From Candidatus Methanomethylophilus alvi Mx1201 (lineage in GTDB: Archaea; Thermoplasmatota; Thermoplasmata; Methanomassiliicoccales; Methanomethylophilaceae), in the NCBI RefSeq assembly GCF_000300255.2, contig NC_020913.1, forward strand, positions 430,296 through 494,295: a DNA stretch of 64,000 nt. The letters run 5' to 3'. The translations under genes and the position numbers were made by a program. Below are positions 26,353 through 35,543 of this stretch, one piece after another; the stretch's first letter is position 1, and each line of letters opens with the position of its first letter. The notes below the pieces were generated by a model. It did not search any database. It had not been told where the DNA came from and saw only the letters and a program-made list of their open reading frames with translations.

Positions 26353-27390
26353 ATGCGCATTCTCGGCAAGGACGGAAGTTCCGGGGAGGTGAAGGTCCTC
26401 CCAGAGACGGACGACGACATCTGGCATCTATACAACGTCATCTGCGTCGGCGACCTGGTGACCGCCTCCACCACCCGCCGCGACGAGAAGGCGGACGACA
26501 AGCTCCGCGCAGAGAGGGCCGAGAAGAAGAGGATGACCCTCGGCGTCCGTGTCGAGAAGATCGAGTACGACGGCGACGGGCTCCGCATGCGTCTCCTCGG
26601 AGTCATAGAGGAGGGTCCGCAGGATATCGGGCAGCACCACACCCTGATGATAGAGCCGGGGGAGCCGCTGCGTATCGGCAAGGAGCACTGGAAACAGACC
26701 CAGATGGACAGGTTGGAGACGGCCGCCCGGGACACGGTGAAACCCAGGATAGTGTTCGTCTCGCTGGATCAGGACGAGGCCACCGTGGCCGTCCTCAGGC
26801 AGTCCGGTCTGAAGGAGGTCGTCACGGTACGTTCCATGAGGGCCGGTAAGCAGTACGACGAGAAAGGAAAGCCCTTCGATTACCATGGGGAGATAATATC
26901 GAAACTGTCCGCGGTCGCCACCCCGGACATGCCCCTGGTCCTCCTGGGTCCCGGTTTCGAGAAGGAGACCCTCGCCGATGACATAAAGCGCCTTCCCAAG
27001 GGGACTTTCGGGAGCGTATACGTGCAGCATACGGGGCAGTCCGGCATGGTGGGGGTCAACGAACTCATCAAGAGCGGCATGGGGGCGGCGATCCTCAGGG
27101 AATCGTCCGTCGGAGTGGAGATGGAGGCGGTCGAGAACCTCATGACGCAGATAGGGAAGAACGGTCTCGCGACCTACGGTCCCGCGGAGGTTGCCTCGGC
27201 ATCGGAGGCGGGTGCCGTGGAGACGCTCCTGGTCCTCGACTCCGTCCTCAGGGAGAAGGATTTGGACGACGTCGTCCGTGCGGTGGAGAACCAGAAAGGG
27301 CGCGTCATAGTGGTGTCCGAGGACCACGATGCGGGCAGACAGCTCGCCTCCCTCGGCGGTGTCGGTGCGATCCTCCGCTACGCCGTCTGA
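26353..27390 (+). CDS. pelA: mRNA surveillance protein pelota
   Basis: A 345-residue archaeal pelota (Dom34). The N-terminal Sm-like domain starts MRILGKDGSSGEVKVLPETDDDIWHLYNV. A central eRF1-like domain (IVFVSLDQDEATVAVLR) and a C-terminal domain (YGPAEVASASEAGAVETLLVLD) follow. It rescues stalled ribosomes with an EF1A-family partner. The usual archaeal length supports ATG 26353 rather than the 87-residue upstream extension. It is divergent from carA, with TTATTTTATATC near 26224-26235 as a possible promoter. Confidence 0.95.
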   Translation: MRILGKDGSSGEVKVLPETDDDIWHLYNVICVGDLVTASTTRRDEKADDKLRAERAEKKRMTLGVRVEKIEYDGDGLRMRLLGVIEEGPQDIGQHHTLMIEPGEPLRIGKEHWKQTQMDRLETAARDTVKPRIVFVSLDQDEATVAVLRQSGLKEVVTVRSMRAGKQYDEKGKPFDYHGEIISKLSAVATPDMPLVLLGPGFEKETLADDIKRLPKGTFGSVYVQHTGQSGMVGVNELIKSGMGAAILRESSVGVEMEAVENLMTQIGKNGLATYGPAEVASASEAGAVETLLVLDSVLREKDLDDVVRAVENQKGRVIVVSEDHDAGRQLASLGGVGAILRYAV

Positions 27391-27709
27391 CAAAACCGTT
27401 TTTATCAGTATTTTAGAGATTTGTCATTTCTTATTATATACTGACTTTTCAACTTCGCAGAATCTCGTTTTTTAATGGACAGTTGACCTGGTAAATGGAT
27501 GTTAATTATTCATTTGTATATTGTACGTTTTGAAATATAGTATTTAATAATTTCTATGTATATGTTTGATTCTTGAATTACTGTATTTAAATATTTTTAC
27601 AAACGTAACGAGATTTTTATATACGAAATGGCTTAGCATATCCAGATTCCCATTCCGTGAATCGATCCGCGTCGGCATGTGCGGAAAGGGAAGAAACGGG
27701 GTAAATGCA
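27391..27709 (+). other. AT-rich intergenic region and permease promoter
   Basis: This stretch is far more AT-rich than the surroundings. It begins with T-rich tracts suitable for ending the pelota transcript. It contains TTTTTATATAC (about 27615-27625), the best TATA candidate for the permease. No RNA gene or coding signal is recognisable. Confidence 0.5.
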
Positions 27710-29638
27710 ATGTCTGACGAAGTCAAAGCAGCCGCTGCTCCGGTGTCCAACGACACCCTTGTGAGGAGCATCGACTGGAAACAGGGTCTCATTATCGCCA
27801 TGGGGATCCCGATCCTGATCGTACCTTCGCTGTGCGATCTCTCGGTGAATCTCTGGGCCATGAGCATAGCCATATGGGTGCTCTCGGTCCTTTCCGGATT
27901 CCTTCTGAACATCCCTCTCGGGGAGATGTGCGCCACCTTCGGCGTGGCAGGTATCGGGGGATCCATCCAGCATATCTTCAGGGATGATGAGAAATACAAG
28001 GGCAGGAAGGTCAATTACGGCCGTATGATCGGATCCCTCGGGGCCTGGGCGTATTTCGCCACATGGGTGCCGGTCATCCCTATCTTCACCATAATGACCG
28101 GTGTCTACATCAACGATTATTTCGAACTCGGATTCTCCGGTTCCTCCAACACGCTGTTCTATCTCCTTCTCGGGGTCCTCATATACGGATTCATCATAAT
28201 CACGGGAAGGAAAGGTCTCGAGGGAGGTGCGAAGGCCCAGCTGATATTGGCCGCCATCACCATCGTCCCCATCCTGATCATCGTCATGGTCCCCCTCTTC
28301 ACCGGGGACTTCCACATGAACAACATAACCGACGAAGTAGTCCCAGTAGGATGGAAGTGGGACGGCAACGCGATCCTGATGATCCTCGGATGCTTCACCG
28401 TGGCACAGTGGAGTGCCGTCGGATGGGAGTCCGCCGCCACCTATGGTGCGGAGTACAAGGAGCCCAGCAAGGACGTCCCCAAGGCACTGATGTCCTGCGG
28501 TCTCCTCTGTCTGTTTATGTACTTCGTGATCGCCTTCTGCATGTACGGGGCCCTCGGCATCTCCGGCATCAACGCCGCAGGCGCCGCGACCCTCATCCCG
28601 ATCGCCGAGAGCGACTTCGGGAACATCGGAGGAGCGGTCGCCGTCGTCCTCCTGATCGCCGGAATGGTGATGATCATCCAGACCGCGTTCCTCGGAACCG
28701 CCAGGACGATCCAGATCATGGCCAAGGACGGGAACTTCCCGTACATGTTCTCCAAGACCAACATCTACGGGGTACCCATGTACGCCATGTTCTTCGAGGC
28801 CGCCATCGGATTCATAATCATCCTCGCCGGCATCACCGCATCCCAGATCCTGGCCGTCTCCGCGTTGGGATTCGCCATCGCACTGGGTATGTGCATGCTT
28901 GCGTTCATCAAATCCAGGCGCGATCCGCGCTTCAAGGATGTCGAGAGGGTCTACAGGGCGCCCAAATGGGCACTGCCCGGAGCCTACTTCATGTGCATCT
29001 TCGAGTTCTTCTTCATGATCCCGGGGCTGCTGTACTACGTATACGACAGCATGGGATTCGGATACGTCATCATCGGTATCTGCGCGACCCTTCTGTACGT
29101 CCCCTGCTGGATAGTCATCCAGTGGTGGAACACCCAGAAGCATCCCAACATGAACACCGGTGTCATGTTCGAGAAGGAGGAGAACCCCCAGCCCAAACTC
29201 ATGGGGATCTTCGCCATCGTGGGGGCCATCCTGCTCTTCACCTCGTTCCTCGCATCGTGGGTGCAGGTGGACCTCCTCTGGACCCACCTCTTCAGCGGAT
29301 ACCAGCTCCTGACCGGCGATTCCGGCGACTTCCAGGCCTTCATACCGACGGTCGCCCTCGTCTTCGGCCTTGCCGTGATGGTCCTCGAGATCCTGAACTT
29401 CCTGAAGCCCAGGGGCTCCTCCAAGGCCTTCACGGCCGCCGCCCTCGTCCTGTCCGTAGCTGCTCTGGCACTTTGTGCCGTCTTCTGCATGTGGGACATA
29501 TTCGGCGGAGCGGTCAAGGTCGCCGACGGAGTGTACATCGGCATGGCCGGCGCCGCCATAAGCACCGTGTTCACGGCCGTCCAGGTCATGGGTGTCAGCG
29601 GACACCCCATCAGTGTCGGCCGCAAGGTCGCCGAGTGA
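27710..29638 (+). CDS. APC-superfamily amino acid permease
   Basis: A 642-residue transporter with about 14 hydrophobic segments. Its APC features include GIPILIVPSLCDLS in the first span region, a GWESAATYGAEYKEPSKDVPKAL loop typical of amino acid/polyamine permeases, and a long C-terminal membrane extension beyond 12 spans. It probably imports or exchanges an amino acid or amine. The ATG at 27710 (MSDEVKAAAA) follows a GGGG; the frame is open upstream, with another ATG at 27677. The substrate cannot be assigned. Confidence 0.85.
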   Translation: MSDEVKAAAAPVSNDTLVRSIDWKQGLIIAMGIPILIVPSLCDLSVNLWAMSIAIWVLSVLSGFLLNIPLGEMCATFGVAGIGGSIQHIFRDDEKYKGRKVNYGRMIGSLGAWAYFATWVPVIPIFTIMTGVYINDYFELGFSGSSNTLFYLLLGVLIYGFIIITGRKGLEGGAKAQLILAAITIVPILIIVMVPLFTGDFHMNNITDEVVPVGWKWDGNAILMILGCFTVAQWSAVGWESAATYGAEYKEPSKDVPKALMSCGLLCLFMYFVIAFCMYGALGISGINAAGAATLIPIAESDFGNIGGAVAVVLLIAGMVMIIQTAFLGTARTIQIMAKDGNFPYMFSKTNIYGVPMYAMFFEAAIGFIIILAGITASQILAVSALGFAIALGMCMLAFIKSRRDPRFKDVERVYRAPKWALPGAYFMCIFEFFFMIPGLLYYVYDSMGFGYVIIGICATLLYVPCWIVIQWWNTQKHPNMNTGVMFEKEENPQPKLMGIFAIVGAILLFTSFLASWVQVDLLWTHLFSGYQLLTGDSGDFQAFIPTVALVFGLAVMVLEILNFLKPRGSSKAFTAAALVLSVAALALCAVFCMWDIFGGAVKVADGVYIGMAGAAISTVFTAVQVMGVSGHPISVGRKVAE

Positions 29639-29666
29639 TCCAAACGCCGGGGAGACCCGGCACCTC

Positions 29667-29692
29667 GGGGGGCTCCGGCCCCCTTTTTTTTC
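29667..29692 (+). terminator. Strong hairpin plus T-run after the permease
   Basis: A G6 stretch (29667-29672) pairs with CCCCC (29679-29683) across CTCCGG. Eight Ts follow directly (29684-29691). It is the most canonical intrinsic terminator in the window. Confidence 0.75.
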
Positions 29693-29918
29693 TTCAACCG
29701 TATGCCGATACAATAGCCAGATTGCGATGGCGTTGTTCTTCCGAGTATGTAAAAAACACTCATCGTGTGATGAAATCGCACATTGTGTGTCCATCATTAC
29801 ACCGTTGGGAATCCAGCCTACGATATGCTTAAAAATAATGGTAGGATAGGTAACTCCCGTTATACAACAGGCGAGATGGGCGCCCGGTCAAGGTAACATC
29901 AATACATGGGTTGATGCT

Positions 29919-31100
29919 ATGAAATCTTACAACGAGGTCAAGAAGCTCCTGTCGAAGGACGATGTCATCGTCTGTGACACGACCCTCAGGGACGGCGAGC
30001 AGACCGCCGGTATCGTGTTCTCCAACTTAGAGAAATACAGGATCGCCCAGCTTCTGGACGATGCTGGGGTCCAGCAGATCGAGTCGGGTATCCCCACCAT
30101 GGGGGCCGACGAGAAGGTCGCGGTCAAGCACATCGCACATATGGGTCTCAACGCCTCCATCCTCGGATGGAACAGGGCGGACATCCATGACATCGAGACC
30201 AGCATCGATTGCGATGTCGACTCCGTCGCCATCTCAATGTCCGCTTCCGACATACACATCCAGCACAAGCTGAAAAAGGACAGGCAGTGGGTCCTCGACA
30301 AGGTCACGGAGGCCGTCGAGTTCGCCAAGGAACACGGACTGTACGTCTCCTGCAACGGGGAGGACGCATCCCGTGCCGACATGGACTTCCTCATCCAGTT
30401 CGTCAACACCGCCAAGGAGGCCGGTGCGGACAGGTTCAGGTACTGTGACACCATCGGAAGGGAGATACCCAGCAACTGCTACGAGAGGATCAGGAAGATC
30501 AAGGAGGCCACCGGTATGGAGGTGGAGATGCATACCCACAACGACTTCGGTATGGCCACCGCCAACTGCATCGCGGGAATCCAGGCGGGTGCTAGGTTCC
30601 TCAGCACCACCGTCATGGGTATCGGAGAGAGGAGCGGTAATGCACCCCTCGAGGAGGCCGTCATGACGTGCCAGCTGCTTCTCGACAAGAAGACGGGTAT
30701 CGAGCCCCTCAAGCTCAAGACCCTTGCAGAATTCGTATCCTGTGCTTCCGGCAGGGTCATCACTCCCGGAAAGCCCTTCCTCGGAAGCAACTGCTTCGCA
30801 CACGAGGCCGGCATCCATGCGGACGGTATCATCAAGGACGCCCACAACTACGAGCCTTACGACCCGGACATCATGGGTCTCGAGAGGAAGATCGTCATCG
30901 GAAAGCACTCCGGAAGCCACACCCTCGTGAACGACCTCGCCAAGAGGGGCATAACCCTCGACAAGGAGGAATCCGCCACCCTGCTCGAGATGGTCAGGAA
31001 GGCGGCCGTCGGACTCCACAGGAGTATATCATCCGACGAGCTCTACGGCCTGTACAAGGACATGAAGTCCGGTCAGGACCCCTTCGAGGACAGCAACTGA
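29919..31100 (+). CDS. Homocitrate synthase-type (NifV/AksA-like) DRE-TIM acyltransferase
   Basis: A 393-residue enzyme of the isopropylmalate/homocitrate synthase family. It has the DRE motif (DTTLRDGEQTAG), QIESGIPTMG, the metal-binding HTHNDFGMA and the C-terminal GKHSGSH. The ESGIP signature and absence of a LeuA regulatory domain favour homocitrate synthase. Its likely role is homocitrate formation, for example the first step of the coenzyme B 2-oxosuberate pathway (AksA). A citramalate or other acyl-acceptor specificity is possible. It stands alone. Confidence 0.75.
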   Translation: MKSYNEVKKLLSKDDVIVCDTTLRDGEQTAGIVFSNLEKYRIAQLLDDAGVQQIESGIPTMGADEKVAVKHIAHMGLNASILGWNRADIHDIETSIDCDVDSVAISMSASDIHIQHKLKKDRQWVLDKVTEAVEFAKEHGLYVSCNGEDASRADMDFLIQFVNTAKEAGADRFRYCDTIGREIPSNCYERIRKIKEATGMEVEMHTHNDFGMATANCIAGIQAGARFLSTTVMGIGERSGNAPLEEAVMTCQLLLDKKTGIEPLKLKTLAEFVSCASGRVITPGKPFLGSNCFAHEAGIHADGIIKDAHNYEPYDPDIMGLERKIVIGKHSGSHTLVNDLAKRGITLDKEESATLLEMVRKAAVGLHRSISSDELYGLYKDMKSGQDPFEDSN

Positions 31101-31218
31101 AACTCCGATGGGCGGGACGGCCGTCCCGCCCTTTTACACATCTTCCATCGTCCGATATAACATCGTACCGGACAAATACCCAGACTTCCATGTGCCCCCG
31201 TCAACGGGAGGCTTTCCT

Positions 31219-32355
31219 CTGAAGTTCCTTCACATCTCCGATCTGCACATAGGTAAGTCATTGCACGGGTTCTCCCTTCTAGAGGACCAGAAGTACATCC
31301 TGGAGGAGATCCTCGGGATAGCGCGCGAGCACGGCGTCGATGCGATCTTGGTGGCGGGCGACGTCCTCGACTCCACCCGGGCGGGAGAGGATGCCTTCGG
31401 GGTCTACAACTGGTTCATGACCCAGGCGTCGGAATTCCCGATCTATGTGATCCCGGGGAACCACGACCCGGCCGAGAAGCTCGGATGCTGCCGTTCCCTC
31501 ATGAGGGACGGGGTCCATGTCTGCGGTCCCTATTGCGGAAAGGCGGAGAAACATACGGTCGAGGACGAATACGGGGAGCTGAACATCTTCCTCCTTCCGT
31601 ACATCAAGACGTCTTCGGTGAGGCACTTCTACGGGGACGACGAATCTATATCGACTCCCGAGGCCGCCTTCGCCAAGACCATGGAGGCCTCCGAGGTGGA
31701 CCCGTCTGCGAGGAACATCCTCGTGTGCCACCAGTTCGTGGTCGGCGGCGGTATCGACCTGCGGCGCAGCGATTCCGAGGCCTGCTCGATATTCTCGTGG
31801 GGAGGGGCCGACTGCATGTCATACGGGGTTCTGAATGATTTCGACTACGTGGCGCTGGGTCATATCCATGGGCCCCAGTCCGCAGGGCGTCCGGAGGTCC
31901 GTTACTGCGGATCCCCGCTCAAATATTCCGAGTCGGAAGGTCCCAAGACGGCCACCATAGTGGAGGTCGGGGAGAAGGGGCATGTGGATATCGAGGAGGT
32001 GCCCCTCGTCCCTCTGAGGGACCTCATATGTGTCAGAGGGACGACGGATGAGATACTGGCACAATCAGATTCCTTCGGAGAAAACTATGTGTGCGCGACC
32101 GTCACGGGCGATACCGAGAACGCCAGGGAGAAGCTTTCCTCGAGGATCCCCAATCTGATGCATGTAGACTACAATGTCGATGCCGGCAGACTTTTCGACA
32201 GCGAGACGGCGATCTCCATCGAAGAGATCAGATCCGACGACATGGAGGGGCTGTTCTCCAAATTCTATATGCTGATGATGAACAGCGAGCTCACCGAGTC
32301 CCAGACCGAGATCCTGAAAGAGGCCTGCAGGAGGGTGGAGGAGGGGATGCAATGA
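31219..32355 (+). CDS. sbcD: SbcD-type (Mre11-like) exonuclease subunit
   Basis: A 378-residue calcineurin-like nuclease. All metallophosphoesterase motifs are present: FLHISDLHIGK, VAGDVLDS, VIPGNHD, VCHQFV and LGHIHGPQ. It forms the nuclease half of SbcCD/Mre11-Rad50 in double-strand break and hairpin processing. No ATG fits the conserved N terminus. GGGAGG (31206-31211) sits 7 nt before an in-frame CTG at 31219, which gives LKFLHISDLH, so initiation at CTG is likely. GTG at 31192 lacks a binding site. It overlaps sbcC by ATGA. Confidence 0.88.
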   Translation: MKFLHISDLHIGKSLHGFSLLEDQKYILEEILGIAREHGVDAILVAGDVLDSTRAGEDAFGVYNWFMTQASEFPIYVIPGNHDPAEKLGCCRSLMRDGVHVCGPYCGKAEKHTVEDEYGELNIFLLPYIKTSSVRHFYGDDESISTPEAAFAKTMEASEVDPSARNILVCHQFVVGGGIDLRRSDSEACSIFSWGGADCMSYGVLNDFDYVALGHIHGPQSAGRPEVRYCGSPLKYSESEGPKTATIVEVGEKGHVDIEEVPLVPLRDLICVRGTTDEILAQSDSFGENYVCATVTGDTENAREKLSSRIPNLMHVDYNVDAGRLFDSETAISIEEIRSDDMEGLFSKFYMLMMNSELTESQTEILKEACRRVEEGMQ

Positions 32356-35300
32356 AGCTTCTGGCACTCGAGATGTGCGCCTTCGAGACATACGCAGGCA
32401 AGACATGTCTGGACTTCTCCGGGTTGGACGGTCTGTTCCTGATCACGGGGAAGACCGGTGCCGGTAAGACCACCATATTCGATGCCATAACATTCGCCCT
32501 CTACGGTTCCGTCAGCGGGGACGACAGAGGGGAGAAGACCCTCCGCAGCAACTTCGCAGAAGAATCCGTGGATTCCTATGTCGACCTGAGGTTCGAACAT
32601 CAGGGGAAGGAGTACAGGGTACGCAGGTCTCCGGAATACGACCGTGCCAAGAAAAGAGGGACGGGGACCGTCAAACAGGCCGAATCCGTCACCTTGTATC
32701 TGCCGGACGGGAAGACGGTCACCAAGACGAAGGATGCGAACGATGCGATAAAGGACATAATCGGGCTGGACGTCTCCCAATGGCGTCAGGTCGTAATGCT
32801 GGCACAGGGGCAGTTCAGGAAGCTTCTCACAGCGGATACGGCGGAACGCGGGAGGATCCTCGCAACGATATTCGAGACGGAGAGGTTCTCGAAACTCGAG
32901 GAGGTGCTGAAGGAGATGGCCTCCTCCAGCGGTACGGATACCGATTCCGTGCGCGGCGGCATCGGTCTCAGGTTGAGCAGCATGTCGTTCCCGCCGGAGT
33001 CTCCGGCCGGACAGGAACTGAAAGACAAGCTGGCCTCCGATGGGTGGATCTATGACGGAGAAGGGGTCATAGGTATACTCGGAAGAATCCTGGAAGAGGA
33101 CGAGGCCCTCCTGAGCAAGGCCGAAGCGGAGGAGGCGTCCAAGAGGGAGGAGAACAACCGTGTCATGAAGGAGTTCTCCGATGCCGAGGCCCTCGGGAAG
33201 AGTTTCGAGGTATACGATTCCGCAACAGGGCGGCTGGATTCCCTCATATCCAAGAAGGAGGAGATGGACGTCCTTTCGGAGACAGCGGAGAGGTGCCGTA
33301 AGGCCTTGGAGGATGTGAACCCTTACGATCTGGCACATTCCGATAAAGCGAAGGCGTCCTCGGCGACGGCCGCCGAGGTGGAGTCTTCCCGTATCAGGGT
33401 GAAGGAGGCCGAGAAACTGGTGTCAGAGGCCCGGGAGGCCGAGGATAAGGCCAGAGAGGCCGCCGGCGACGAGAAATCCCTGAGGGAGGATGCGGCATCC
33501 ACAAGGAATCTCCTGGATAATTACGAAAAGGTCGATTCCGCCAGGAAGGAACTCGAACTCGCGGCCGCCGATAAGGATAAGGCCGAATCGAGGAAAAGCG
33601 AGATGGAGGGGAGGATAACGGCCCTGGCGGAGGAGGAGACGGCATGTCAGGAATTCCTCAAAACGAATGCCGGCACATCCTCCGAACTGGCTATCCTGGA
33701 TTCCCGCATATCGGGTCTCGAAAGGACAGTGGAGTCCTTGGAAGTGCTGAAGAAAGAGACCGACGTCTACAGGTCGATGCTTGGGGACCTGGAATCCTCC
33801 AAGGCCGCATATTCGTCCAAGTTGGATGAGAAGAACGCCGCGGACGCCGAGTGCAGGGAGACCGAGGACAGATTCTACCGGGGACAGGCCGCATTCCTCG
33901 CATCCGGTTTGGAGGAAGGCTGCCCTTGTCCTGTATGCGGTTCGGTCCATCATCCGGTCCTCGCCGTATCCGAAGAGGAGGTCCCGGACAGGAAGAAGGT
34001 CGATACCCTCAGGAAGAGGAGGGATGCCCTGGCATCCGAGTGCGACTCGCTTCTGAATCGTTACAACTCTGAGAACACGTCTGTGCAGACCCAGATGTCC
34101 AAATGCAGGACCATGGCCGAAGGGCTTCCGGAGGGACTCCTCCGGGATTGGGCCGACATGGACGGGATCGTCGCCGCACTGAGGTCCGCGAAGGATGATG
34201 TGGAACGTGCCAAGAAGAGGTCCGAGGAACTCCGCAGGATATCCAAGGAGTACGAAGACAGAAGATCGCGCATCGACGATATACGTGGATCCTTGGAATC
34301 GTACAACGTCGGTCTAAAAGATGTCATCGTGGAGATCGGCAGATGTGCGGGCAGGATAAGTGTCGCCCGCTCCGTTATAGACGGTTTCAAACTGGATCCC
34401 CGTTACTCCACTGGAGAGGAGGCCTCCAGAGGTGCGGACGAGGCCGAGAATAAGGCCGACTCCCTGAAGAGAGGCCTGGAATCCGCAGTCAGCGAACATG
34501 GTAAGGCTAAGGAGGACCTTTCCGGCGCCGAATCGGAGCTCCATACGTTGGAGTCCCGGTTGGAGAAGGATCTCGCAGAGGAGGAGGCTTCCGGAAAGGA
34601 GTTCTTCTCGGCCATATCCAAAGCCGGTTTTGCGGACGAGGCCGAGTACAGGTCCTTCTGTGATAAGGAGAGGTATGAGGCCGTCAAGAAGGCCCTTGAC
34701 GACTACAACGATGCCCTGATCTCGGCCAGATCGGCCGTGGATACCGCCAGGGGTGCCGTGGAAGGGAAACAGCGTCCGGGAGACCTGACGGAACTGACGG
34801 TAAGGAAGAACAATGCGGAGGAGGCGTACAATAGGTCCATGGATCTCCGCAACTCGATCAGAAACCGTCTGGATATCAATCGGGAGAAGGTCTCGGAGGT
34901 CCGCGGAATGTTCGAAGATTTCGATCGGAAGGAGAGGAGGCATTCCGAGATCGCCGATCTGGCGGCCATAGCCAACGGCACTAAGAAAGGGCTCAAGGGA
35001 CAGGGGTCGTTCGAGGAGTATATCCAGAGGGTCCATCTCGAAAGCATACTGCGTGAAGCGGCCCGCCGTATGGATGTCATGAGCGACGGAAGATACAGGC
35101 TATGCAGGAGTTCATCCCCCTCGGACGGATCCAAATCCCATTCCCTGGATATCGATATCTTCGATAACGATACCGGGAAGGCCCGTCCCGTCAGTACATT
35201 GTCGGGCGGAGAGTCCTTCAAGGCCGCCCTCTCCATGGCCCTGGGTCTTTCCGACGTCATACAGAACAACGCCGGCGGCAGGGCGATCGACGACCTCTTC

Positions 35301-35495
35301 ATCGACGAGGGGTTCGGTTCATTGGATCCGGAGTCCCTTAGACAGGCGATAAAAGTCCTTACAGACATTACCGACGGGTCGAAGACGATCGGCATAATCT
35401 CGCATGTCGACGAGCTGAAGAGCCGTATAGGCCGTCAGGTCATAGTCGAGTACGAAGATGGCAAAGGCAGCAGGCTGAAAGTAAAGAAGGACTGA
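32352..35495 (+). CDS. sbcC: SbcC-type (Rad50-like) SMC ATPase
   Basis: A 1047-residue SMC-like protein. The Walker A motif GKTGAGKT occupies residues 33-40, followed by long coiled-coil arms. The zinc-hook CPVCG has its cysteines at about 526 and 529. The C-terminal lobe has the ABC signature LSGGES and Walker B DDLFIDEGFGSLD. With SbcD it forms the DNA end-processing complex. The size and hook match bacterial-style SbcC more than compact archaeal Rad50, and no HerA-NurA genes are adjacent, unlike many archaeal mre11-rad50 loci. The start overlaps the sbcD stop. Confidence 0.93.
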   Translation: MKLLALEMCAFETYAGKTCLDFSGLDGLFLITGKTGAGKTTIFDAITFALYGSVSGDDRGEKTLRSNFAEESVDSYVDLRFEHQGKEYRVRRSPEYDRAKKRGTGTVKQAESVTLYLPDGKTVTKTKDANDAIKDIIGLDVSQWRQVVMLAQGQFRKLLTADTAERGRILATIFETERFSKLEEVLKEMASSSGTDTDSVRGGIGLRLSSMSFPPESPAGQELKDKLASDGWIYDGEGVIGILGRILEEDEALLSKAEAEEASKREENNRVMKEFSDAEALGKSFEVYDSATGRLDSLISKKEEMDVLSETAERCRKALEDVNPYDLAHSDKAKASSATAAEVESSRIRVKEAEKLVSEAREAEDKAREAAGDEKSLREDAASTRNLLDNYEKVDSARKELELAAADKDKAESRKSEMEGRITALAEEETACQEFLKTNAGTSSELAILDSRISGLERTVESLEVLKKETDVYRSMLGDLESSKAAYSSKLDEKNAADAECRETEDRFYRGQAAFLASGLEEGCPCPVCGSVHHPVLAVSEEEVPDRKKVDTLRKRRDALASECDSLLNRYNSENTSVQTQMSKCRTMAEGLPEGLLRDWADMDGIVAALRSAKDDVERAKKRSEELRRISKEYEDRRSRIDDIRGSLESYNVGLKDVIVEIGRCAGRISVARSVIDGFKLDPRYSTGEEASRGADEAENKADSLKRGLESAVSEHGKAKEDLSGAESELHTLESRLEKDLAEEEASGKEFFSAISKAGFADEAEYRSFCDKERYEAVKKALDDYNDALISARSAVDTARGAVEGKQRPGDLTELTVRKNNAEEAYNRSMDLRNSIRNRLDINREKVSEVRGMFEDFDRKERRHSEIADLAAIANGTKKGLKGQGSFEEYIQRVHLESILREAARRMDVMSDGRYRLCRSSSPSDGSKSHSLDIDIFDNDTGKARPVSTLSGGESFKAALSMALGLSDVIQNNAGGRAIDDLFIDEGFGSLDPESLRQAIKVLTDITDGSKTIGIISHVDELKSRIGRQVIVEYEDGKGSRLKVKKD

Positions 35496-35517
35496 CCCGG
35501 ATCCATAAAGACCATTT

Positions 35518-35538
35518 CCGGTACGGGGGCCGTACCGG
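35518..35538. terminator. Convergent hairpin between sbcC and the antiporter
   Basis: CCGGTACGG (35518-35526) and CCGTACCGG (35530-35538) make a perfect 9-bp stem with a GGG loop. It lies between the ends of two convergent genes. Confidence 0.65.
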
Positions 35539-35543
35539 TGTCT

